Shown here piece after piece: positions 33,848 through 43,447 of a stretch of DNA of 64,000 nt. The stretch is from assembly GCF_024181385.1 (NCBI RefSeq), contig NZ_CP051305.1, positions 1,612,001 through 1,676,000 of the forward strand. Reading direction: 5' to 3'. A program made the position numbers and the translations under genes. The DNA comes from Treponema sp. OMZ 798 (GTDB taxonomy: Bacteria > Spirochaetota > Spirochaetia > Treponematales > Treponemataceae). Position 1 is the first letter of the stretch; every line of letters begins with the position of its first letter. A model generated the notes under the pieces. The model was not told where the DNA came from. It ran no database searches and saw nothing but the letters and a program-made list of their open reading frames with translations.

Positions 33848-35221
33848 ATGTCTTCATTAACGATTATTTTGATTGCAGCGATAAGTGCGAGCCTCATCTT
33901 TCTCATTATTTTTTTGTTAAAATCGGTTCTTTTTCCCAAAAAAAGGGCAAGAATCGAAAAAAACTTAAAATCCGGAAAATACGGAGCCGCAATCAAGGAT
34001 GCAAAATCAATACTCTCAAAAAATCCCAGAGATTCGGAGGCCCGATACCTTTTGGGCAAAGCCTATCTTGCAGACAAAAAAGTTGACCTTGCCTTTATCG
34101 AGTTTAAAACTCTAAACAAGACGGCGGTATTTAATAATCCTGCAACCGAAATAGAATTCAGAACCATTATAGCAGATTTATATTTAAAATTCCAGCAGCC
34201 GGATGAGGCTTTAAAGGAATTTATGCTTTTAAATAAAAAAGATCCTAAAAATCCCAAGCCTTATTTCCAGGCCGGACAAATCTATGAAAATAAAAATATG
34301 TCGGATCAGGCAATAGCCTATTTTCAAAAAGCTATAGAGGTTGATTCCCGCTTTGCAGAAGCCTATGCTTCATTAGGCCTCTTGCTTTTTAAGGCGAATC
34401 AAATACCTGAGGCTGAAAAGGCCATTGCCACGGCTTTAAAACTAGCGCCCGATAATAGTGAAACCCTTTATTATCACGGAAGAATCTTAAAAAGCAAAAA
34501 AAACTATGCTCAAGCTCTTTCAGCCCTTGAAAAAGCTGCAAGAAAGCAGGAGATAAGAACAAAATGCTTTTTTGAAAGAGGATGCTGCTATATGGAAACG
34601 AACAGCCTTGAAAAGGCCGAATTCGAATTCACAAGGGCGATAAAATCTTCAAAGCAGCCATCGGCTCCGGAAGTTCTTTATTCGAGATATCTTTTAGCGG
34701 AATGCTGCGAAAAACAAAGAGACATAGATCAGGCAATAGAGCAATGGGAAGCTATAAGTGCAGTCAATCCTAAATTCAGGAACACGGCTCAAAAACTTGA
34801 AGAATATTCGGACCTTCGCACCAACGACCACATGAAAGAATATTTAACCCTCATCAAGGAAGAATTTTTCCAAATGTGCCGGGATATTACCGAACAGCAC
34901 TTTGATTATCCCGTTCAAGCCTTAAAAGAAACAAAGATAGGCTGTACAATCCTTGCAGTCGAAAAGGGCTCGGAGCAATGGCTTAACACAAGAAAAAAGC
35001 CCCAACTTTTGATCTTCTCGAGGGACGGACACACGATAACGGAATCTTTTTTACGATCCGTGCATGAAGAGATGAAAAAACAAGCCGTGGTTACCTCTCA
35101 TATCATAACATCGGGCAATTTTTCGCCTGATGCTATAAAGTTTGCAGAAAACAGGCCTTTTAACCTTATTGATAGACAAAAACTTGAAAGAATAGTAGAA
35201 AAAGTAAAATTTACATTTTAG
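33848..35221 (+). CDS. Membrane TPR protein with Mrr-like C-terminal domain
   Basis: A 457-residue protein. An N-terminal membrane helix (about 4-26) precedes six or more tetratricopeptide repeats (about 35-300). The last 100 residues, with a strand pattern leading to HIITSGNFSPDAIKFAENRPFNLIDRQKLERI, resemble the end of Mrr-type restriction-endonuclease-like domains (TSGxFSxxAxxFA...LIDxxxL). The usual catalytic ExK pair is not evident (QLLIFSRDG where QxK is expected), so a non-catalytic DNA or protein-binding fold is likely. It starts 37 bases from the divergent TPR gene. Confidence 0.78.
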   Translation: MSSLTIILIAAISASLIFLIIFLLKSVLFPKKRARIEKNLKSGKYGAAIKDAKSILSKNPRDSEARYLLGKAYLADKKVDLAFIEFKTLNKTAVFNNPATEIEFRTIIADLYLKFQQPDEALKEFMLLNKKDPKNPKPYFQAGQIYENKNMSDQAIAYFQKAIEVDSRFAEAYASLGLLLFKANQIPEAEKAIATALKLAPDNSETLYYHGRILKSKKNYAQALSALEKAARKQEIRTKCFFERGCCYMETNSLEKAEFEFTRAIKSSKQPSAPEVLYSRYLLAECCEKQRDIDQAIEQWEAISAVNPKFRNTAQKLEEYSDLRTNDHMKEYLTLIKEEFFQMCRDITEQHFDYPVQALKETKIGCTILAVEKGSEQWLNTRKKPQLLIFSRDGHTITESFLRSVHEEMKKQAVVTSHIITSGNFSPDAIKFAENRPFNLIDRQKLERIVEKVKFTF

Positions 35222-35231
35222 GAAACGGATA

Positions 35232-35909
35232 ATGAAAAAAATTCTATGTATTTCGGATCAGATAGATCCTGTGATTTACAGCAAAGACATAAAAGAAAAA
35301 TACGGGGATGTGGACTTCATAATATCGGCTGGAGATCTGCCCATAGACTACCTTGACTTTGTACAAAACTCCTTAAATAAACCTCTTTATTTTGTTTTCG
35401 GAAGCCATCACTTAAAAGCTCTTACTCACTATCATCCCGAAATGGCTGAAAAGACAAAGGACGGAGAGGTAAATATATTTAAAAAGGGAAACACAAAAAA
35501 AAGCAATCAGGGAACATATATAGGATTTAAAAGCTTTAAACATGAAAACATGATAATCGCCGGAGTTTCGGGAGCTAAAAAACACAATGACGGTAAAAAT
35601 CAATTTACTGAAACACAAATGAGGCGTAAACTTTCAAAAATGATTCCGGCACTATTTTTAAATAAGCTAAGATACGGGCGTTATTTGGATATCTTAGTAA
35701 CCCACAGTCCCCCGTTGATTGAAAGTGAAAATGAAGAAAACAAACAAGAAGCTTTTGAGTGTTTTACCAAATTTATAAGTTTTTTTAAACCGAAGTATCT
35801 TATACACGGGCAAGTCCACATATATGACCCTCAACAATGCCGCAGCACAAAGCATAGAGGAACGGAGATAATTAACGCATACAGCAGACATATTTTGGAG
35901 GTACCCTAA
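35232..35909 (+). CDS. Metallophosphoesterase-like protein
   Basis: A 225-residue protein with the motif order of the calcineurin-like phosphoesterase fold: CISDQID (residues 5-11), SAGDLP (near 36), FGSHH (near 57), VTHSPP (near 155) and HGQVH (near 194). Two canonical positions deviate: the first motif lacks the usual D-x-H, and GNH is GSHH. Metal binding may differ from typical enzymes. It follows the TPR gene by ten bases, likely as part of one transcript. The substrate is unknown. Confidence 0.78.
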   Translation: MKKILCISDQIDPVIYSKDIKEKYGDVDFIISAGDLPIDYLDFVQNSLNKPLYFVFGSHHLKALTHYHPEMAEKTKDGEVNIFKKGNTKKSNQGTYIGFKSFKHENMIIAGVSGAKKHNDGKNQFTETQMRRKLSKMIPALFLNKLRYGRYLDILVTHSPPLIESENEENKQEAFECFTKFISFFKPKYLIHGQVHIYDPQQCRSTKHRGTEIINAYSRHILEVP

Positions 35910-35946
35910 AATTTACAAATTGTTACCATTATTTTCAAAATAAATC

Positions 35947-35985
35947 TTGACGATATTTCCTATAGATGATAGAATTACTACAATG
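35947..35985 (+). promoter_or_regulatory. Leaderless promoter of the SpoIIE-type operon
   Basis: TTGACG (35947-35952), a 17-base spacer, TAGAAT (35970-35975), seven bases and ATG 35983. No Shine-Dalgarno sequence lies before the ATG, so the mRNA is probably leaderless. Confidence 0.68.
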
Positions 35986-37668
35986 AAAGAAATTGATTCT
36001 CTTGACGTTTATGCATTGATTACTCTTTCGGTCTTGAATATTTTATTACTGTTATTTCTCATAAGAATTATGGCTATAAACAAAAAAAAGGCTAAAGAGG
36101 TATCGAGGCCTTTTGTTTTGTCAACATATTCTACCTTGGCCTCTGCATTTATTATAAGCATAAGTGCTGCAGCCTCGGTATTTTTTAAAAGCTATATGAT
36201 TTTAAATATAGGCTTGTCGGTTGTTCTTATTGTTTTTACCGTCTATATAACCTTATCTGAAAGGATGTACCTGCAGGACCAAATCGAAAAAATGAAAAAA
36301 GACAAGGCAAATGCAGAGTATATTAAAGAATTACAAAACCTCCCATCTGAAGAGTCTTTACGGGCACGTAAACTTGTAAACACAGCCCGTCTCCTGATCC
36401 AAAAGACAAACGGATTAATCTCAGGAAAAAAAGATATCTCATCGGAAATGTTTCCATACATTGCAGAATCTTTTTTAACGGAATTATCAGCCGATGGGGC
36501 TGTAGTCCTTGCGGTACAAAGCTTTGAAGAAGTCTTGGCTGTAAAGGCCTTGGTAGGAACCTTTCCTCCTCCGTATAAGTTACCTGATGACCTTGCACGT
36601 AAAGAAGATCACGTGTTTTCTAATTTTAAATATGCGCGCTTTGAAATGGGTGAATCGATATTTACGGAAGTTGCCTCCGGAGGCAAAACTCTCCTAATTA
36701 AAGATTGGAAAGATACCCCCTTGCTTCCCGACAATGGAAACGAAAAATTTTTACAGCACGGCAGTTTAATATTCTTCCCCCTAATGGTAAACACCGTTGT
36801 GGTGGGTGTAGCGGCGGTATCCCGCTGTCCGGATAAGGTTCCCTTTTCGGAAAATGAAGTAAGGATAGGCGAATACCTATCCGGTTTTGCGGCGGAAATG
36901 ATCAACCTTACTTTAAGTATATCCGAGGCCTCTGAACATGCCGAAATTGAAAATATAACCGATACGGTGGCCAAAATTCAAAAGATTCTTTTACCTAAAA
37001 ACTTAAAAAAAGTTCCCGGCCTCGAAATTGGAGAATATTTTTTACAGGAGAGAGGTATTTGCAGTGACTATTATGACGTAATAGTTCAACAAAAAAGGGT
37101 CTTTATTGTCCTTGCAGATGTTGCAGGTAAAAGCATTCAATCTGCAATTATTATGATTATGATCAGGGCCATCCTCTACCTCATAACAAACACGGATCAA
37201 AACACGGAGGCTATTTTAGACTGGCTCAACAAGGGTATTACCGGTAAGATAGATATAGACCACTTTGCAAGTATTTCTCTTTTATCCTATGAACAGCAAA
37301 CAAATACAATAGAATTCATAGGGGCGGGTCATCAGGCTATGATGATATGGAACAAAGAAAAAAATAAGATTGAATTATTCCAGCAAAAAACGGATCCCAT
37401 AGGTATAGATGTCCGTTCAACATATAAAAGTATAAAGGTTCCTTTGAAAAAAGGTGATGTAGCAGCGCTTTATACGGATGGTATTATCGAAACGCTTAAT
37501 GCCGCAGGAGAGCAGTATGGAACTACCAGACTTGCAAAACTAATGGCCGATAATCATTCCGAACATTCAAAGGATATAGTAAATAAAATAAAAAACGATA
37601 TGATTTCGTTTATAGGAAAGACCCAGACTCATGATGATCGCACTTTGCTGATTATTAAGGCTAGGTAA
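35983..37668 (+). CDS. Membrane SpoIIE-family protein phosphatase with GAF-like region
   Basis: A 561-residue PP2C/SpoIIE-type Ser/Thr phosphatase. Three membrane helices lie in the first 100 residues, a coiled linker follows, then a GAF-like sensory region (about 140-310) and the catalytic domain (about 330-560). Metal-ligand motifs: CSDYYD (near 364), LADVAGKS (near 377), GAGHQAM, LYTDGIIET (near 496) and the final DDRT (near 551). It should dephosphorylate the STAS protein encoded next. Together with the kinase it forms a partner-switching module. ATG 35983 directly follows the promoter; an upstream TTG is within the -35 box. Confidence 0.88.
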   Translation: MKEIDSLDVYALITLSVLNILLLLFLIRIMAINKKKAKEVSRPFVLSTYSTLASAFIISISAAASVFFKSYMILNIGLSVVLIVFTVYITLSERMYLQDQIEKMKKDKANAEYIKELQNLPSEESLRARKLVNTARLLIQKTNGLISGKKDISSEMFPYIAESFLTELSADGAVVLAVQSFEEVLAVKALVGTFPPPYKLPDDLARKEDHVFSNFKYARFEMGESIFTEVASGGKTLLIKDWKDTPLLPDNGNEKFLQHGSLIFFPLMVNTVVVGVAAVSRCPDKVPFSENEVRIGEYLSGFAAEMINLTLSISEASEHAEIENITDTVAKIQKILLPKNLKKVPGLEIGEYFLQERGICSDYYDVIVQQKRVFIVLADVAGKSIQSAIIMIMIRAILYLITNTDQNTEAILDWLNKGITGKIDIDHFASISLLSYEQQTNTIEFIGAGHQAMMIWNKEKNKIELFQQKTDPIGIDVRSTYKSIKVPLKKGDVAALYTDGIIETLNAAGEQYGTTRLAKLMADNHSEHSKDIVNKIKNDMISFIGKTQTHDDRTLLIIKAR

Positions 37669-37693
37669 TAGAGAGGTTGTTAAGGAGATTGTT

Positions 37694-38032
37694 ATGGAAC
37701 TAAAAATCCGAAAAAACAAAGAGGTTTACATTATTGACGTAAGCGGTGAAATGGACCTATACAATTCATACAGACTAAAAGAACTTGTTATGAAGATGAT
37801 AGAGCGTCAAATAAAATGTATGATTATAAATCTTGAAGACGTGGACTATATTGACTCTTCAGGGATAGGAGCATTGATTTATATCTGCTCTACCGTAAAA
37901 AAGATGAATCTACGGCTGTTTATAACAAATATTCACGGCTCAGTGAAAAAAGTTATCGAACTGACAAAGCTGATGGGCTACTTTCCCATAACAAACAGCT
38001 TGGAAGAAGCATTACAAAAAATGGAAAGCTAA
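37694..38032 (+). CDS. STAS-domain anti-sigma factor antagonist
   Basis: A 112-residue single STAS domain protein. The phosphorylation motif IDSSGIGAL (near residues 53-61) carries the Ser that kinases of the SpoIIAB/RsbW type modify. Unphosphorylated, such proteins bind and remove the anti-sigma kinase or another target. It lies between its probable phosphatase (26 bases upstream) and kinase (17 bases downstream). AAGGAG precedes ATG 37694. Confidence 0.92.
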   Translation: MELKIRKNKEVYIIDVSGEMDLYNSYRLKELVMKMIERQIKCMIINLEDVDYIDSSGIGALIYICSTVKKMNLRLFITNIHGSVKKVIELTKLMGYFPITNSLEEALQKMES

Positions 38033-38048
38033 AGCGGAGGAGAAGAAT

Positions 38049-38591
38049 ATGACAGCTATAAAAGAACTGAAAGTTGATGAAAAAAGTCCCTTATTCGATA
38101 AAACAGGGATGTTATATAAAGAATTTCCTTCTGATTTCAGGCAAATCAGATATTTTACACTTTTGATAGTACAATCAGCCCCCTTAGAAATAAAGGGAAT
38201 CAACCTCTTGGAACAGCAAATCAGCGAGATTATTAAAAATGCAGTAAAACACGGAAACAGATGTAATCCGTCAAAAAAAGTCAAGGTATGGTACGAATTC
38301 AGCTCTACCCATGCACATTTAATAGTTGAGGATGAAGGAGACGGCTTCAAAGAAATAGACAAGTGGAACGAATTCAATAGAAAACGCTTGGAGTGTCTGC
38401 ATAAGCAGGACTTTGCAAACCTTGGGGCCTATGTTTCCTTTAGAACAGACAGAAGCGACGAATATGATGGAGGAAATGCCCTCTTCGCAGCCCTTGAGTA
38501 CTGGGATGGAGGTTTTATTTTCAACAAGAAAAAAAACGGTGTCGCGATGTTAAAAAAATATCCGCAAAAAAAACACGGTATTTCGATATAG
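38049..38591 (+). CDS. HATPase-type anti-sigma kinase-like protein
   Basis: A 180-residue protein of the GHKL ATPase fold. The N-box EIIKNAVKHGN (near residues 60-70) and the G1-box VEDEGDGF (near 96-103) are clear; the C-terminal lid is shortened. It resembles SpoIIAB/RsbW kinases that phosphorylate STAS proteins. The target sigma factor or other output is not in the operon. GGAGGAGAAG precedes ATG 38049. The gene converges on a minus-strand gene 14 bases on. Confidence 0.85.
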   Translation: MTAIKELKVDEKSPLFDKTGMLYKEFPSDFRQIRYFTLLIVQSAPLEIKGINLLEQQISEIIKNAVKHGNRCNPSKKVKVWYEFSSTHAHLIVEDEGDGFKEIDKWNEFNRKRLECLHKQDFANLGAYVSFRTDRSDEYDGGNALFAALEYWDGGFIFNKKKNGVAMLKKYPQKKHGISI

Positions 38592-38605
38592 GTTTAGATT
38601 AAGAC

Positions 38606-39427
38606 TTATTTGTTTGGATATCCGTACTTACTCGTATGAGCTTTTTCATGTAAAAAGCGTTTGTCTTCTTCTTGGATATTTTTAATTGTAAGGCAAAGAG
38701 CTCCGCAGCTTTCCCCTGTAGAGTTGAAATTCAGATTTGGAAGAAAGAAAGAAAATATCGACAAACATTTAACCTTTCGGCTGCCGAAGGCTATTTCCAT
38801 TTGAGCTGAAATTTGAGCCGAAATTTCTTTAGCCTTTTCCTCAATACAAAAAATAAGTATAAATTCTGCATCAATATATAAGAGGCAGGGGCTGAAATCC
38901 GGAGCCTTGTGCTTTATTGCTATATCGTAAAGGCGGTAAAAAAAAGCGTCAGGGATCTTATCCGAACTTATCTTCATTAAGGCAGAAACCTTGGAGCAAA
39001 AGCCAAAAAAGACTTCACTGTCTTCATCGTCTACAATAGGAGGAAAAGGAAAGCTAAGAGGGAAATCGTTTGAAATACCTGCTTTTAGTTTAAAGCCTCC
39101 GGAATTCCGCAATGAAATTTGACAGTTTTTAAGCTCATCGTCATGTTTATAAAATTTATCGGAGAGCTTAAAAACAGTAATCCCCTCTTTTTTTTCTACT
39201 CGGCTAAAAAAATAAAGAGGGCGTTTTTTATGATTAAAAAAAACTTTTATATCATCGTTTACTTCAACCCCTTCCGCTTTAAAGAAAATATAATCATCTA
39301 TAAGCTTATAAGAAAAAGAGTCTATTTTTACAAAATTATTTTTACATAAGAGGCTTAAAGGAGGCTTTTCTCTGACAAAGGTATCGGCAATATATTCATA
39401 TTCGATTCTATTGAGCGCTTTGTTCAT
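38606..39427 (-). CDS. Unknown cytoplasmic protein
   Basis: A 273-residue protein without signal or membrane segment. The first 110 residues are beta-rich, which could fit a PilZ-like barrel, but the RxxxR and D/NxSxxG motifs are not clear, so this is not claimed. The start ATG 39427 is set by GGAG seven bases upstream; a longer frame would run further into the upstream gene, which it overlaps by 20 bases. Function unknown. Confidence 0.65.
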   Translation of the reverse strand: MNKALNRIEYEYIADTFVREKPPLSLLCKNNFVKIDSFSYKLIDDYIFFKAEGVEVNDDIKVFFNHKKRPLYFFSRVEKKEGITVFKLSDKFYKHDDELKNCQISLRNSGGFKLKAGISNDFPLSFPFPPIVDDEDSEVFFGFCSKVSALMKISSDKIPDAFFYRLYDIAIKHKAPDFSPCLLYIDAEFILIFCIEEKAKEISAQISAQMEIAFGSRKVKCLSIFSFFLPNLNFNSTGESCGALCLTIKNIQEEDKRFLHEKAHTSKYGYPNK

Positions 39428-40028
39428 TTTTATCTCCAATAATATCGAAAGAGTCCAAGTACCATTTTTCCTCGGTAAAAACAAGGCAGACTTCAATAAT
39501 AATATAAGATATTTTATCTTCTTCCCTGATATTGCATTTAAACAGGGTCTTTACCCTTTGATCAGGTTTATTTTCGGGCCTTCCGTAAAAAACAGAAACT
39601 ATGGGTTTAAAGGAATCCAATCTGTAATTTATAAGATACGGCAGAAAAGGTTTTTCTTTTGAACAAAGGTTTATATCCACCTTGTTTTCTTTAAATTGTA
39701 AACTTAAATTATTCAAAAAATTCAATACGGATTTTTCAATACCGGTATAGTCCAATACCCCCAGCCCGTCCAAAGAAGGAAACAAGCTTTCCTGCAAATC
39801 GGTATCCCCATAGGAGAGCAAATTCTCCGTCCTTATCTCTTCTAAGGTAAAGGGCTCTGCCATAGGAGAAGCTGAGATTGTTTCGGATATTGTCCAGTCT
39901 ATATCTGAAAAGTATTTTTTTGCTTCTTCCAATATTGTTGGAAAGGAGTTTTCTTCCGCTGTCATTCCGTTATAAAGGCTAAAAAGCAATACAAAACTTA
40001 AGATAATCCGATATTTTTTTAACTTCAT
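39408..40028 (-). CDS. Exported protein of unknown function
   Basis: A 206-residue protein with a signal peptide (KLKKYRIILSFVLLFSLYNG, cleavage near MTA-EEN, about residue 24). The mature part is mixed alpha/beta and resembles small periplasmic proteins of the NTF2-like size class, but no motif is certain. It overlaps the following gene by 20 bases, so the two are probably translated together. Confidence 0.68.
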   Translation of the reverse strand: MKLKKYRIILSFVLLFSLYNGMTAEENSFPTILEEAKKYFSDIDWTISETISASPMAEPFTLEEIRTENLLSYGDTDLQESLFPSLDGLGVLDYTGIEKSVLNFLNNLSLQFKENKVDINLCSKEKPFLPYLINYRLDSFKPIVSVFYGRPENKPDQRVKTLFKCNIREEDKISYIIIEVCLVFTEEKWYLDSFDIIGDKNEQSAQ

Positions 40029-40056
40029 ATAATATTTATATCACATCTTATACTAA

Positions 40057-41523
<1,467 letters not shown>

Positions 41524-41561
41524 ACTCTAAAGGGTAAACTAATCATAAGTTTTCCTATAGC

Positions 41562-41622
41562 AAAACTAGGCTGTTCATTTTGCCTTTCTAAGAAGAAAGG
41601 CCGTAACAGCCTAGTTTTTTCA
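41562..41622 (+). terminator. Terminator behind tpl
   Basis: AAAACTAGGCTGTT and AACAGCCTAGTTTT (outer arms, 41563-41616) enclose an inner GCCTTTCT/AGAAAGGC stem, followed by a T-run. This is a long, strong rho-independent terminator. Confidence 0.88.
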
Positions 41623-41681
41623 TTTTAAGTCTAATAAATAATGTAAAGACTTGTGAAAGGAACCGCAAGGAGCGCAAAGCC

Positions 41682-41701
41682 GCTCAAGCCGAGGCTTGAG
41701 C
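41682..41701 (+). repeat. Perfect 20-base palindrome, REP-like
   Basis: GCTCAAGCC GA GGCTTGAGC is a perfect inverted repeat in a short GC-rich patch within AT-rich intergenic DNA. The flanks carry a direct repeat CGCAAAG on either side (41674-41680 and 41704-41710). It resembles dispersed REP-type elements. Confidence 0.5.
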
Positions 41702-41747
41702 TACGCAAAGGGGGAATTATTTTCAATAACTATAAAAATTACCTTAA

Positions 41748-42040
41748 TCAATAACCTTTTCTTTCGAGAGCTTTCAAATCTTTTTTGGCATCGGTATAAC
41801 CATTATCAAGGGCTTTTTGATACCAGTATTTAGCTTGTTTATAATCAACACGCAGACCTCCAAAACCATACTCATAATATTGAGCCAATGCATACATTGC
41901 TTGATTGTGGTTTTTATCTACGGCTCTTTTTAACCATTCAAGAGCAGTTTTTTCATCCTTTTTCAAACCGCCAAGTCCATGTGCATAATATAGACCAACA
42001 TTAGTTATACCTAAAGCATAATCTTTATCGGCAGCTTTAC
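41748..42040 (-). pseudogene. Sel1-repeat protein gene, 5' part lost to an insertion
   Basis: The C-terminal 97 residues of a Sel1-like (TPR-related) protein remain: repeats of the ALGITNVGLYYAHGLGG...A.EWLKRAVDKNH type. The frame meets the left end of the IS256-family element at 42041, and beyond that it is antisense to the transposase. No matching N-terminal part is visible on the other side of the mobile DNA, which suggests a deletion after insertion. Sel1 proteins mediate protein contacts in signalling. Confidence 0.75.
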
Positions 42041-43447
42041 GGACCCTGTAAAATAAATTGTGTAAATGGCTGAAAAATGATATATTAGGAGAAATATTAT
42101 GACAGCCAAAAGAAAGAACAAAGAAAAAGATGTAATCGATTTGATGCTTGACCAACTCGATTTTCATGGAATGACAAAAGAAGAACTTAACGGATGTGAT
42201 GGAATCTTGAGACAGCTTACTAGTAGATTCTATGAGCGGGTATTGCAGGCAGAAATGGATGAACATCTTGGTTATCTTAAGCACGATAATGCAGGGGATA
42301 ATTCGGGTAACAGCCGTAACGGCTATAGTGAGAAGACTGTAATTTTGGATGATAACAGTACTACCAATATACATGTACCGCGAGACAGAAACAGTACATT
42401 TGAGCCTGTTATTATACCAAAACATGAGAAACGCAGTCCCTTATTCAACGATCAGATCATTTCGATGTATTCATACGGTATGAGTTGCCGTGACATTCAG
42501 CGGCACTTACAGGAAGTGTATGGTGTAAATGTTTCAGCGGAGCTTATTTCGCATGTAACGGAATCAGTAATGATGGATGTCAGAGAATGGCAAAACCGTC
42601 CGCTAGATAAATCATACCCTATTTTATTTCTAGATGCTTTACGTGTTAATTGCCGTCAAGACGGAAAAAACGTCAATAAAGCCTTATATGTAGCTCTGGC
42701 AATCAATTGGGAAGGCAAAAAAGAAGTATTAGGGCTTTGGCTATCTAATACTGAGGGAGCAAAATTTTGGAGACGCAGTCTGCGAAAAGCGGACATGTAC
42801 AATCACTTCCTTACAGTACAAGGCTGAAAGCCTTATGGGAGTTCTTAGTGAGATAAAGAACCGAGGGACTGAAGATATTCTTATAGCCTGCATGGATGGG
42901 CTTACCGGATTTCCTGAAGCGGTAAAAGCAGTATTTCCGGATACTCATATACAGCATTGCATAGTTCATATGGTTAGAAGCTCTACCAAATTTGTTTCTT
43001 ACAAAGACCTTAAAGCTGTATGCAAAGACTTGAAAGAAGTATATTCAGCTATAAATGAAAAAAGCGGCGCTGAAGCTCTTGAAGATTTTGGAAAGAAATG
43101 GGATGACAAGTATCCAATGATTAAAGCAGCTTGGCAGAGGAATTGGAATGAGCTAAGTGAGTTTTTTAATTATCCTCCAAGAAATCCGAAAAGCTATTTA
43201 CACGACGAATGCGATTGAATCGTTAAACTTCAGCTTAAGAAAAATCACTCGCAATAAATCAAGCTTTCCGGACGATGATTCGATATATAAAGTGATGTAT
43301 CTTGCGATACGGAATGCGAGTAAAAGGTGGACGAGACTTATAAGGAATTGGCCTCTTGCCGTTAATCAATTTGCTATACTATTTGACAAAAGGGTTCCTT
43401 TTTGATAAATTAAAAGAAAGCATTTACACAGTTTTTTGGACAAGGCC
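42041..43447 (+). mobile_element. Decayed IS256-family insertion sequence
   Basis: The left end (42041-42068) and the reverse complement of the right end (43421-43447) form imperfect inverted repeats of about 27 bases, both ending in GTGTAAATG. Between them lies a broken mutator-type transposase. No target-site duplication is seen at the outer edges. The left edge cuts a Sel1 gene, and the right edge abuts another element. Confidence 0.8.
42099..43405 (+). pseudogene. IS256-family transposase, frameshifted
   Basis: A mutator-type DDE transposase in three frames. Segment 42099-42770 holds the N-terminal domain and first Asp (LFLDALRV). After ...EGAKFW a 64-base block (42771-42834) breaks the frame; the family sequence resumes with GVLSEIKNRG and the second Asp (CMDGLTGFPEAV). 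A single extra A near 43180 shifts the frame again; deleting it gives YPPEIRKA, then TTNAIESLN with the catalytic Glu. All three catalytic residues are still encoded, but no full protein can be made without frameshifting. Lengths elsewhere match the family. Confidence 0.85.

Noticed and set aside
38606..39427. A PilZ c-di-GMP-binding protein.
   Set aside because: The beta-rich N-terminus is suggestive, but the RxxxR and (D/N)xSxxG motifs are not identifiable.
42041..42425. Extension of the Sel1-repeat reading frame into a 225-residue protein.
   Set aside because: Beyond 42040 the frame is antisense to the IS256 transposase and has no Sel1 character.
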